Positions 1-5,290 of a stretch of 7,105 nucleotides of DNA are shown here, piece after piece (position 1 is the first letter of the stretch; the number at the start of each line of letters is the position of its first letter). Source of the DNA: an uncultured Oscillospiraceae bacterium (GTDB lineage Bacteria; Bacillota; Clostridia; Oscillospirales; Oscillospiraceae); the NCBI GenBank assembly GCA_910588625.1, contig CAJUQN010000123.1:1-7105 (forward strand). Direction: 5' to 3'. The notes under the pieces were generated by a model. The model made no database searches. It worked only from the letters and a program-made list of their open reading frames with translations, and had not been told where the DNA came from. The position numbers were made by a program, and so were the translations under genes.

Positions 1-49
1 CATTTTTGTCAAAAGATTTTAAACAGGCTCTTACAATTTCATATCGGCG

Positions 50-574
50 TTGACAGCGAAGATATCCAATCTGAAAGAGGCCGCAAAGACGCTGAATTTT
101 CTGGTGGACAACGGCCTGACCGATTATGACGAACTGACGGCACGGGCGGCACAGGCTGGGACCCGGTTTGACACCGCTTCCCGCCGCATCAAGCAGTTGG
201 AGGCACGGATGGCCCAGACTGCGCAGCTCAAGACCCATATCATCGACTACTCCAAGACGCGGGATGTATACGCCGCTTATAAAAAATCCCGGCACAAAAA
301 GGAGTTCCGTGCGGAGCATGACGCCGAGATCACCCAGTATGAGGCGGCAAAGAAAGCCTTTGATGCCTTGGGCGGCAGACCAATTCCAAAGGTGGCCCAG
401 CTTTCCCAGGAGTACGCCGAGCTGCTGACGGAGAAGCAGAAGGAATATGAGGAGTACCGGGCGGCGCGGCAGGATATGATCACCTATCAGACGGCGAAGC
501 GGAACGTGGACAAAATCCTCGGCTTGACGCTGGAGCAACAGGAGCAAAATAGAGAACAAAAGCCGAAGCGGTGA
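50..574 (+). pseudogene. Relaxase/mobilization protein, C-terminal remnant
   Basis: This is the tail of a large mobilization relaxase of the type found on Clostridia integrative and conjugative elements; the intact protein nicks the transfer origin and pilots DNA during conjugation. The 174 residues are charged and helical, with coiled-coil-like stretches. They contain the conserved tail pattern NLKEAAKTL near residue 7, LKTHIIDYSKTRDVYAAY near 60-77, and AAKKAFDALG near 99-108. The N-terminal catalytic domain with its tyrosine and HxH metal site is absent: the frame is closed by a TAA at 20-22, and the only usable start is a TTG at 50 with no convincing ribosome binding site. The homology seems to begin at about residue 5, so the gene was probably cut there by a rearrangement rather than starting there. 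It is followed directly by an intrinsic terminator. The family call comes from remembered sequence patterns, and the product cannot be an active relaxase. Confidence 0.72.
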
Positions 575-580
575 CTGCCC

Positions 581-615
581 AAAGCCTCCATGCCGCTGGC
601 ATGGGGGCTTTTTTA
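581..615 (+). terminator. Intrinsic terminator after the relaxase remnant
   Basis: A 13-bp stem (AAGCCTCCATGCC pairing with GGCATGGGGGCTT, one G-T wobble) closes a GCTG loop and is followed by a run of six T. It starts seven bases after the relaxase stop codon and is probably the original 3' end of that gene. Confidence 0.85.
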
Positions 616-720
616 TAGCTTAATTTAACCGCTAAAAATTCATTTTCCCTGAGCTTCTTTTATTTTTTGAAGCTCTACATATTCCACCACTGATTTTCGC
701 CCATGTTCTCCTAGGGACTG

Positions 721-747
721 TTCACATAAGTTGAGTTGTGATATAAT
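721..747 (+). promoter_or_regulatory. Possible promoter of the IS remnant
   Basis: TATAAT lies at 742-747, preceded by TGA, which makes an extended -10 (TGnTATAAT). Upstream, TTCACA at 721-726 matches the -35 consensus in five of six positions, but the spacer is only 15 bp. It sits just inside the left end, where IS transposase promoters usually are. Confidence 0.4.
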
Positions 748-759
748 CAAAGAATACAA

Positions 760-1026
760 ATAAAGAAAGAGCAATACGAGCAAATCAAAGAATGCTTTCC
801 CAAGCAGCGGAAACCAGCCAAAATCAGTAATCTGGACGTATTGAATGCGGTGCTATACATAGTGGAAAATGGGTGCAAATGGAGGAGCCTGCCCAAGGAA
901 TACGGGGATTGGCACGTGATATATGTTCGGATAAACCGCTGGGCGAAAAAGGGCGTTTTGGAACGGGTATTTCTGCGGTTGCAGCAAATGGGGATCATTC
1001 GAATCCAAGTAGATGTGATAAGTTTG
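760..1026 (+). pseudogene. IS5-family transposase, N-terminal fragment
   Basis: About 89 codons read as the DUF4096 (PF13340) N-terminal domain of IS5-family transposases. Landmarks are ISNLDVLNAVLYIVENGCKW, then RSLPKEYGDWHVIYVRINRW, then KKGVLERVFLRL. The reading frame is open from 742, but the position where such proteins start carries ATA (760-762, followed by AAG AAA GAG) instead of ATG. The start may therefore have been lost by mutation; the next in-frame start, TTG at 841, would cut away part of the domain. After the codons for VDVISL (ending 1026) the frame runs on to a stop at 1090-1092 through unrelated sequence. The catalytic DDE part is missing, so this cannot transpose. Confidence 0.7.
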
Positions 1027-1036
1027 CCAAACTATT

Positions 1037-1168
1037 TTAACGCTTATGGTCGTACACCGGCAGAAACCGCTTCGCATACCCCGCCCGGGTGAGATTTCCC
1101 TGCTTATCCAGCAGGGGGATCCGTTCTGTGATCTCATATTGCAATAGACGTCCCCCATAATTTTTCAC
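1037..1168 (-). pseudogene. DUF2804 protein, N-terminal stub
   Basis: On the minus strand a GTG at 1168-1166 opens 43 codons ending in TAA at 1039-1037. The product contains YEITERIPLLDKQGNLTRAG followed by YAKRFLPVYDHKR. This matches the start of DUF2804 (PF10974) proteins as I remember them: a short lead, LLD..GNL...GYAK, then a Y-rich stretch. Those proteins are usually over 300 residues, so this is only the first eighth, cut off just before the expected KAxxLRIKEWDYY region. The ribosome binding site is weak, but a good promoter lies directly upstream. A matching C-terminal stub lies at 2775-2921 on the opposite strand. The function of DUF2804 proteins is not established. Confidence 0.6.
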
Positions 1169-1195
1169 GTTCTTAATGTTAAATTTGGTGAAAAT

Positions 1196-1224
1196 ATTGT
1201 ATCACAGCTTTTCATAATAGCCAA
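1196..1224 (-). promoter_or_regulatory. Sigma-A promoter upstream of the DUF2804 stub
   Basis: Read on the minus strand, TTGGCT (1224-1219) is followed after exactly 17 bp by TACAAT (1201-1196). The -10 lies 28 bases before the stub's GTG. It fits the original promoter of the DUF2804 gene, still intact although the gene is not. Confidence 0.6.
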
Positions 1225-1272
1225 GCATAAACGTCCGGCAACTTATACCGATTTATTTTGAGCAAAATTTTA

Positions 1273-1291
1273 GGGACAGGCAAGCTGTCCC
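1273..1291 (+). other. Hairpin upstream of ylbJ
   Basis: GGGACAG, a 5-base loop (GCAAG) and CTGTCCC form a perfect 7-bp stem 37 bases before the ylbJ start. No T-run follows on the plus strand, so it is not a plus-strand terminator. It may be an mRNA leader structure or an operator. The rest of 1225-1328 shows nothing recognisable except the ylbJ ribosome binding site. Confidence 0.45.
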
Positions 1292-1328
1292 AATCCTGCG
1301 CATATGCTCTCCTTACGGGGGTGATGGC

Positions 1329-2501
1329 GTGCTTAGGCTACTCAGGGAAAAGAAGATTCGGGACACGCTGGTGGGGGTGGCGTTATTGACCGCCACAGTA
1401 AGCCTCGTGACGGCACCGGACCAAGCCATTGCCGGGGCCAAGGATGGGCTTACGTTGTGCTTCAATGTCATTGTACCGTCCCTGTTCCCCTTTTTTGTTC
1501 TATCCTCACTGGTGGTGGACTTGGGCCTTGCGGCCTATCTAGGCCGGGCGCTGGAAGGGCTGATGCGTCCCCTATTTCGGGTTAGCGGGAGCTGTGCAGC
1601 GGCGGTGGCCCTGGGGTTCATTGGCGGTTACCCAGTGGGAGCGCGGACTGCCCTCCAACTCTATCAGCAGGGATTGTGCTCTAAAACCGAAGCAGAACGG
1701 CTGTTGGCGTTTTGCAACAACTCCGGCCCAGCCTTCATCTTGGGCGTGGTTGGAGCGGGCGTTTTTGGCGATAGCCGCGTGGGCTTACTGCTTTATCTGA
1801 CCCATGCCCTGGCCTCCTTCCTGGTCGGTCTTCTGTTCCGTTTCTATGGTGGCTCAGAGCGCAAGCATTCTCCTGCTCCAAAACCCAAGCCCATCCAAGC
1901 GGTGACGGTCCCCGCCGCGTTTACAGGCGCGGTCACACGTTCCCTGCAAAACACATTGAATATCTGCGCTTTTGTGGTTTTCTTCTCCGTTGTTTTGCGG
2001 CTTTTATCCGCGTATGGCATATTCACAGCGCTGGCCAATCTACTGGCCCTTGCCGGATTTCAACCCGAATGGGCACGGCGGTTAGTGGCCGGGCTGCTAG
2101 AGCTCTCTTCCGGCGTGTCCTCCCTCCAAGGCAGTGCCCAGTTGGCGGGACGAGTGTCTATGGCAGCGTTTATGCTAGGCTGGGCCGGACTCTCCGTCCA
2201 CTGCCAGGTGTTGTCCTTTCTGGTGGACAGCGGCTTGTCAGCCAAGACCTACCTGGTGGGAAAGCTATGCCACGGCCTGATCGCCGCCGGTCTGACCTGG
2301 GGCCTCACTCGTTTACTCCCGTTGTCCGCCCCTGTGGCGGATTATCTGGCAGATCAGGCGGAATCCATTGCCGCCATGGACTTCTCAACCGCTCTAGCGG
2401 CGTCTTCATTAGCCGCCTTGGCCGGCTGGCTGTTATTGGCAGCGCTTTGCCGCTCTCTCTGGCGAAATAAGTGTGGCAATCGGACGCATTATCGTGTATA
2501 A
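1329..2501 (+). CDS. ylbJ: Sporulation integral membrane protein YlbJ
   Basis: A 390-residue polytopic membrane protein of the YlbJ family (nucleoside-recognition/Gate-domain superfamily), needed for normal spore formation in Bacillus; its exact transport role is unsettled. Conserved segments are NVIVPSLFPFFVLSS (46-60), GGYPVGA (99-105), NNSGPAFI (130-137), ELSSGVSSL (258-266) and GWAGLSVHCQ (284-293). Hydrophobic segments run at about 13-30, 43-65, 90-104, 132-172, 208-245, 275-300, 305-330 and 355-375, with a polar cytoplasmic-type linker (Lys/Pro-rich, 174-190) in the middle. Length is normal for the family. The GTG start is chosen because GGGGGTG at 1317-1323 sits at a suitable distance; the nearby ATG at 1324 is in another frame. 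The stop codon overlaps the -10 box of the next promoter. The C-terminal tail (380-390) looks poorly conserved. The gene appears intact although both flanks are rearranged. Confidence 0.88.
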   Translation: MLRLLREKKIRDTLVGVALLTATVSLVTAPDQAIAGAKDGLTLCFNVIVPSLFPFFVLSSLVVDLGLAAYLGRALEGLMRPLFRVSGSCAAAVALGFIGGYPVGARTALQLYQQGLCSKTEAERLLAFCNNSGPAFILGVVGAGVFGDSRVGLLLYLTHALASFLVGLLFRFYGGSERKHSPAPKPKPIQAVTVPAAFTGAVTRSLQNTLNICAFVVFFSVVLRLLSAYGIFTALANLLALAGFQPEWARRLVAGLLELSSGVSSLQGSAQLAGRVSMAAFMLGWAGLSVHCQVLSFLVDSGLSAKTYLVGKLCHGLIAAGLTWGLTRLLPLSAPVADYLADQAESIAAMDFSTALAASSLAALAGWLLLAALCRSLWRNKCGNRTHYRV

Positions 2502-2502
2502 T
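2473..2502 (+). promoter_or_regulatory. Promoter of the small four-cysteine gene
   Basis: TATAAT at 2497-2502 is a perfect -10, with GTGGCA at 2473-2478 (four of six -35 matches) 18 bp upstream. It overlaps the ylbJ stop codon and lies 46 bases before the next ATG. Confidence 0.55.
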
Positions 2503-2548
2503 GTAGGCAGCTGGCTCAGCACTCCACACAGAAATCGAGGAAAACACA

Positions 2549-2758
2549 ATGCTGTTTGATAAACATATCCCACCCCGCTGTTCCTATTGTCAATGGGGTA
2601 CGCCTCTGGATGAGGAACAGATGATGTGTGTCAAAAAAGGAATCGTATCCTATACCGGATCCTGCCGCCGGTTCCGTTACGATCCCCTGCGGCGCACACC
2701 GCCCAAGCCCTTGGCGGCCAGCTTCGACCACTTGAAGGACGAGGACTTCACCCTTTGA
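2549..2758 (+). CDS. Small four-cysteine protein, putative zinc ribbon
   Basis: A 69-residue soluble protein with no signal peptide or membrane segment. Four cysteines are spaced C11-x2-C14-x12-C27-x11-C39, suggesting a single metal site, most likely zinc. A basic, proline-rich stretch follows (FRYDPLRRTPPKP, 42-54), then an acidic end (KDEDFTL). The ATG at 2549 has GAGG at 2537-2540 as ribosome binding site and its own promoter. I recognise it as a type of small hypothetical protein seen in Oscillospiraceae, but know no function for it; the zinc site is inferred from the cysteine pattern alone. It follows ylbJ by 47 bases and has no terminator of its own, so transcripts may run into the DUF2804 stub. 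Confidence 0.8.
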   Translation: MLFDKHIPPRCSYCQWGTPLDEEQMMCVKKGIVSYTGSCRRFRYDPLRRTPPKPLAASFDHLKDEDFTL

Positions 2759-2774
2759 TACTAATTTCCAATAA

Positions 2775-2921
2775 AAAGAAGCGCATGATGTAAAGCTGAT
2801 CAAAAGCGACCAGCGCCAGGTGTTCGGTCGTTTCAGCGGCACAGTCATACTCGATGACGGAGCCAAAACAGCAGTACATAACCTGATGGGCTTTGCCGAA
2901 AAGGTGGAGAATAAATGGTAG
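2775..2921 (+). pseudogene. DUF2804 protein, C-terminal stub
   Basis: A frame open from the TAA at 2772-2774 to the TAG at 2919-2921 encodes 48 residues with no start codon of its own near the front. It contains LIKSDQRQVFGRFSGTVILD, then DGAKTAV, then LMGFAEKVENKW at the very end. That is the closing pattern of DUF2804 (PF10974) proteins as I remember it: SDxHQVFGxFxG, LDDG, a GFAEKVxNxW terminus. It begins abruptly 16 bases after the four-cysteine gene. Together with the N-terminal stub at 1037-1168 on the other strand it accounts for both ends of one gene; about 250 central residues are missing. Confidence 0.65.
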
Positions 2922-2942
2922 GGGAAAAATTTCTGTGAAAAA

Positions 2943-2961
2943 GGGGTTGACAAACAACCCC
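2943..2961 (+). repeat. Inverted repeat over the T-box operon promoter
   Basis: GGGGTTG (2943-2949) and CAACCCC (2955-2961) are perfect inverted copies separated by ACAAA. The repeat covers the -35 box and the start of the spacer, a classical place for an operator. It lacks a T-run, so it is not a good terminator. Confidence 0.5.
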
Positions 2962-2975
2962 CTCCCGCATATAAT
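2947..2975 (+). promoter_or_regulatory. Consensus sigma-A promoter of the trp transporter operon
   Basis: TTGACA at 2947-2952 and TATAAT at 2970-2975 are both perfect consensus hexamers with the ideal 17-bp spacer. Transcription should start near 2981-2983, just ahead of the T-box leader. Confidence 0.93.
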
Positions 2976-2981
2976 AGGCCT

Positions 2982-3264
2982 GAACAACCTAACACCATAA
3001 ACCAGTGATGGAGAGAAGTACCCAATGCGGCAAACCTTACAGAGAGCCCCCGATGGTGGAAACGGGGCGGTGAGCGATCGGCGAATGGACTCCAGAGGGC
3101 GGACCGAACGGCTTTCACGTCAAGTAGGGACCGACGGGCATCCCACCCGTTATCCATCGGGGCGCGTATGATGGTATGCGTAAGCGAGTGGACGTGTTCA
3201 ACGTCAATTTGGGTGGTATCGCAGAAGCAGCGGCTTTTGTCCCATAGTGGGGCAAAGGCTTTTT
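2982..3264 (+). ncRNA. T-box leader, tryptophan (UGG) specifier
   Basis: A full T-box riboswitch in the 5' leader of the transporter operon. It senses uncharged tRNA and lets transcription continue past a terminator. Stem I landmarks appear in order: AGTA (3017-3020), AGAGAG (3041-3046), GGTGGAAA (3055-3062) and GAA (3083-3085). The lower helix is TGGAG (3009-3013) with CTCCA (3090-3094). The triplet directly before that helix and its conserved purine is TGG (3086-3088, then A), so the specifier reads Trp, in agreement with the TrpX-type gene downstream. The T-box core GGGTGGTATCGC is at 3211-3222; the canonical form is GGGTGGNACCGC. The base after TGG is T, which predicts an A discriminator, whereas bacterial tRNA-Trp normally has G; a U-G wobble would be needed. 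The 3' half ends in the terminator at 3233-3264. Confidence 0.88.
3233..3264 (+). terminator. Regulatory terminator of the T-box leader
   Basis: GCTTTTGTCCCA (3233-3244), loop TAG, and TGGGGCAAAGGC (3248-3259) form a 12-bp stem with two G-T wobbles, followed by TTTTT. It begins 11 bases after the T-box core, the expected place for the attenuator that forms when tRNA is charged. I could not fully trace how the antiterminator and terminator exclude each other. Confidence 0.82.
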
Positions 3265-3343
3265 GTTTGCCTTTCCTCCCCGGGTTCCCGGCAAGACTCG
3301 GGTCATCTGCCACCCAAAATCACATAATATGGAGGAAAACACC

Positions 3344-4417
3344 ATGAAAACCCGAAACATCATCAAGAAGCTCTTCGCCCTGACCGCCGCCGCGGCCATG
3401 ACCCTTTCCCTGTGCGCCTGCTCCAGCGGCGCCATTACCAGTTCGGACGGTCCCACTGTGAATGTGGGGGAATCTGAGGCTCCGTCCACCGGCCCTGCCC
3501 AGCCCGCCGGCGGCACTACCTACAAGGTCGCCATCATCAAGATGATGGACCACGCCTCCCTGGACGAGATTGCCGATGCCGCCGCAGCGGAACTGAAGAA
3601 GATTGCCGCCGACAACGGCATCACCATTGAGTATACCATCACCGCCGGCCAGGGCGGAGACCAGACCATTTTGAAGCAGCTGGGCGATCAGGCCATCGCC
3701 GACCAGGTGGACGCCATCATCCCCGTGGCCACCACCGCCGCCCAAATCGCCGCCGTGTGCGCGGAGAACAGCAAAACTCCGGTGGTGTACGCCGCCGTCT
3801 CCGACCCGGAGGAGGCCCAGCTTACCGGCATTGACTACGTCACCGGCACCAGCGACGCGCTGAACACCAAGTTTATCCTGGACATGATGCTGGCCCAGAA
3901 TCCGGAGGTGTCCAAGGTGGGCCTGCTGTATTCCCTGAGCGAGGCCAACTCCAAGAAGCCCATCGCGGATGCCAAGGAATATCTGGACAGCAAGGGCATC
4001 GCGTACGTGGAGCAGACCGCCAGCACCAACGACGAGATTGTGGCCGCCGCCTCCGCTCTCATTGCCCAGGGTGTGGACGCCATTTTCACCCCCACCGACA
4101 ACATCATCATGTCCGCCGAGCTGGCCATCTACGAGGACCTGGCCAAGGCCGGCATCCCTCACTATACCGGGGCCGATTCCTTTGTCCGCAATGGCGCCTT
4201 TGCCACCTGCGGCGTGAATTACACCGACCTGGGGACCCGCACCGCCGACCTGGCCTACCAGGCTATCACCCAGGGGATGGACGGCATGGAGGATTACTAC
4301 CTGATGGACGGCGGCATCATCACCGTCAACACCGAGACCGCCGCCGCGCTGAACGCCGACTACTCCGTGTTCCAGTCCATGGGCACTGTGGTTGAAGTGG
4401 GCACCAGCGAAGACTGA
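3344..4417 (+). CDS. trpX: TrpX-type ABC transporter substrate-binding lipoprotein
   Basis: A 357-residue extracytoplasmic binding protein of the ABC_sub_bind family (PF04392), the receptor of a TrpXYZ-type importer probably carrying tryptophan or a related compound. The N-terminus has Lys/Arg, a hydrophobic core, and a lipobox LCAC with Cys26 as the lipidation site; a Ser/Gly/Pro-rich linker (27-57) leads to the folded domain. That domain starts at YKVAIIKMMDHASLDEI (60-76) and shows the periplasmic-binding alternation, including IIPVATTAAQ (125-134), PVVYAAVSDP (146-155), VGLLYS (192-197) and DAIFTPTDN (245-253). The ATG at 3344 is chosen over an upstream in-frame GTG-type extension at 3263 because GGAGG at 3331-3335 is ideally placed and only this start gives a signal peptide at the N-terminus. 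It is first in an operon controlled by the Trp T-box. The ligand is inferred from family and leader. Confidence 0.9.
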   Translation: MKTRNIIKKLFALTAAAAMTLSLCACSSGAITSSDGPTVNVGESEAPSTGPAQPAGGTTYKVAIIKMMDHASLDEIADAAAAELKKIAADNGITIEYTITAGQGGDQTILKQLGDQAIADQVDAIIPVATTAAQIAAVCAENSKTPVVYAAVSDPEEAQLTGIDYVTGTSDALNTKFILDMMLAQNPEVSKVGLLYSLSEANSKKPIADAKEYLDSKGIAYVEQTASTNDEIVAAASALIAQGVDAIFTPTDNIIMSAELAIYEDLAKAGIPHYTGADSFVRNGAFATCGVNYTDLGTRTADLAYQAITQGMDGMEDYYLMDGGIITVNTETAAALNADYSVFQSMGTVVEVGTSED

Positions 4418-4420
4418 GCG

Positions 4421-4458
4421 ATGGAAACACAGGAGGATTGAATTATGGAAACACAGGA
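4421..4458 (+). repeat. Duplicated start region of the methyltransferase gene
   Basis: ATGGAAACACAGGA occurs at 4421-4434 and again at 4445-4458, 24 bases apart. The second copy is the true start of the methyltransferase. The first opens a six-codon mini-frame (METQED, stop 4439-4441), and its end supplies the AGGAGG ribosome binding site (4431-4436) for the second. Confidence 0.85.
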
Positions 4459-5236
4459 TTATCTGAAGGAATTTTACGAGAATCACTGCGACGAGGACGC
4501 GCGCCTGCAAAGCCACCATGGGAGGGTGGAATTCCTCACCACCATGCGCTATGTGGAGAAGTATCTGAAGCCGGGAGACCGGGTGATGGAGATCGGGGCG
4601 GGTACGGGCCGCTACTCCCACGCCCTGGCGCAAAAGGGTTACTCCGTGGACGCGGTGGAGCTGTTGGAGCATAACATAGAGGTCTTCAAACGGAACACGC
4701 TCCCCGGCGAGTCCGTCACCATCCGTCAGGGGAATGCCCTGGACCTGTCCGAGTTCCCGGACAACGTTTATGACATCACCCTCCTGTTGGGCCCGCTGTA
4801 CCACCTGTTCACGGCGGAGGAGCAGAAAAAGGCGCTCACCGAGGCCCTGCGGGCGACAAAACCGGGCGGGGTGGTGTTTGCCGCCTACTGCGGCAGCGAC
4901 GCCACCGCCATCCAGGTTTGCTTTGGCAAGGGAATGCTCAGGGACCCCCGTGTCAAAGCCCTGGTGGATCCGGTGACCTTCAAGCTGTCCTCCACCCCGG
5001 AGGAGGTGTTCACCCAGCACCGCCGGGAGGACATCGACGCGCTGATGGACAGCTTACCCGCTACCCGTCTCCATTTTGTGGGTACGGATCTGTTCACCTT
5101 ATACATGAAGGATTCCATTGACCAGATGGACGGCGAGCTGTACGAGCTGTACCTGCACTACCACTTCGCCGTCTGCGAGCGGCCCGACCTGGTGGGCGCG
5201 TCCAACCACTATCTGGACATATTCCAAAAACATTGA
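4445..5236 (+). CDS. Class I SAM-dependent methyltransferase
   Basis: A 263-residue soluble methyltransferase with a Rossmann-like fold. Motif I is VMEIGAGTGRYS (47-58), with the SAM-binding glycines 51, 53 and 55. Glu72 in VDAVELLEHN (68-77) ends strand 2 and would hold the ribose hydroxyls. GNALDLSEF (96-104) and LLLGPLYHL (113-121) cover strands 3 and 4, and ATKPGGVVFAAYC (137-149) is the post-motif region. The C-terminal third (about 180-263) is family-specific and ends in CERPDLVGASNHYLDIFQKH. I recognise this as a common Clostridia methyltransferase type, usually annotated only by domain; the methyl acceptor is unknown. AGGAGG at 4431-4436 precedes the ATG by eight bases. It lies 27 bases after trpX and 54 before the permease gene with no terminator between, so it should be co-transcribed under T-box control, which is unusual for a TrpXYZ operon. 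Confidence 0.88.
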   Translation: METQDYLKEFYENHCDEDARLQSHHGRVEFLTTMRYVEKYLKPGDRVMEIGAGTGRYSHALAQKGYSVDAVELLEHNIEVFKRNTLPGESVTIRQGNALDLSEFPDNVYDITLLLGPLYHLFTAEEQKKALTEALRATKPGGVVFAAYCGSDATAIQVCFGKGMLRDPRVKALVDPVTFKLSSTPEEVFTQHRREDIDALMDSLPATRLHFVGTDLFTLYMKDSIDQMDGELYELYLHYHFAVCERPDLVGASNHYLDIFQKH

Positions 5237-5237
5237 G

Positions 5238-5279
5238 CCCTTCACCCCCGGCCCGCGCCGGGGGTGCGGGCATGAAGGG
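5238..5279 (+). promoter_or_regulatory. Intercistronic hairpin covering the permease ribosome binding site
   Basis: CACCCCCGGC (5243-5252), loop CCGC, and GCCGGGGGTG (5257-5266) form a perfect 10-bp GC stem. Outside it, CCCTTCA (5238-5244) is also perfectly complementary to TGAAGGG (5273-5279), which contains part of the Shine-Dalgarno AAGGGAG (5275-5281) of the permease gene. The two helices share two bases at 5243-5244. There is no T-run, so a terminator is unlikely; a stability or translation-control element is more plausible. Confidence 0.6.
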
Positions 5280-5290
5280 AGCGACGATCC

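Larger units (their letters stand above)
714..1026 (+). mobile_element. IS5-family insertion sequence, left-end remnant
   Basis: The stretch looks like the left part of an IS5-family element. GGGACTGTTCACATAA at 714-729 is likely its terminal inverted repeat, directly preceded by CTAG. Next come a promoter-like sequence and the transposase 5' region. No matching right end (reverse complement of GGGACTGTTC) appears anywhere in the window, and transposase similarity stops at about 1026, so most of the element is gone. Exact ends are inferred, since no second inverted repeat is available to define them. Confidence 0.55.

Noticed and set aside
1301..1308. CATATGCT as a -10 box of a mother-cell sporulation sigma factor for ylbJ
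   Set aside because: No fitting -35 at the right distance, and transcription would start almost on top of the ribosome binding site.
2516..3313. A 265-codon minus-strand open frame across the four-cysteine gene and the T-box leader
   Set aside because: It spans a consensus promoter, a structured riboswitch and a coding gene on the other strand, with low-quality composition and no family resemblance.
3263..3343. Upstream extension of trpX to 3263
   Set aside because: It would place translation start inside the terminator T-run, lacks an SD, and would bury the signal peptide 27 residues inside the protein.
3320..5020. A 566-codon open frame on the minus strand opposite trpX and the methyltransferase gene
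   Set aside because: Its Gly/Val/His-rich product is what GC-biased codons give when read backwards. It has no recognisable domain, and the two plus-strand genes it covers are clear.
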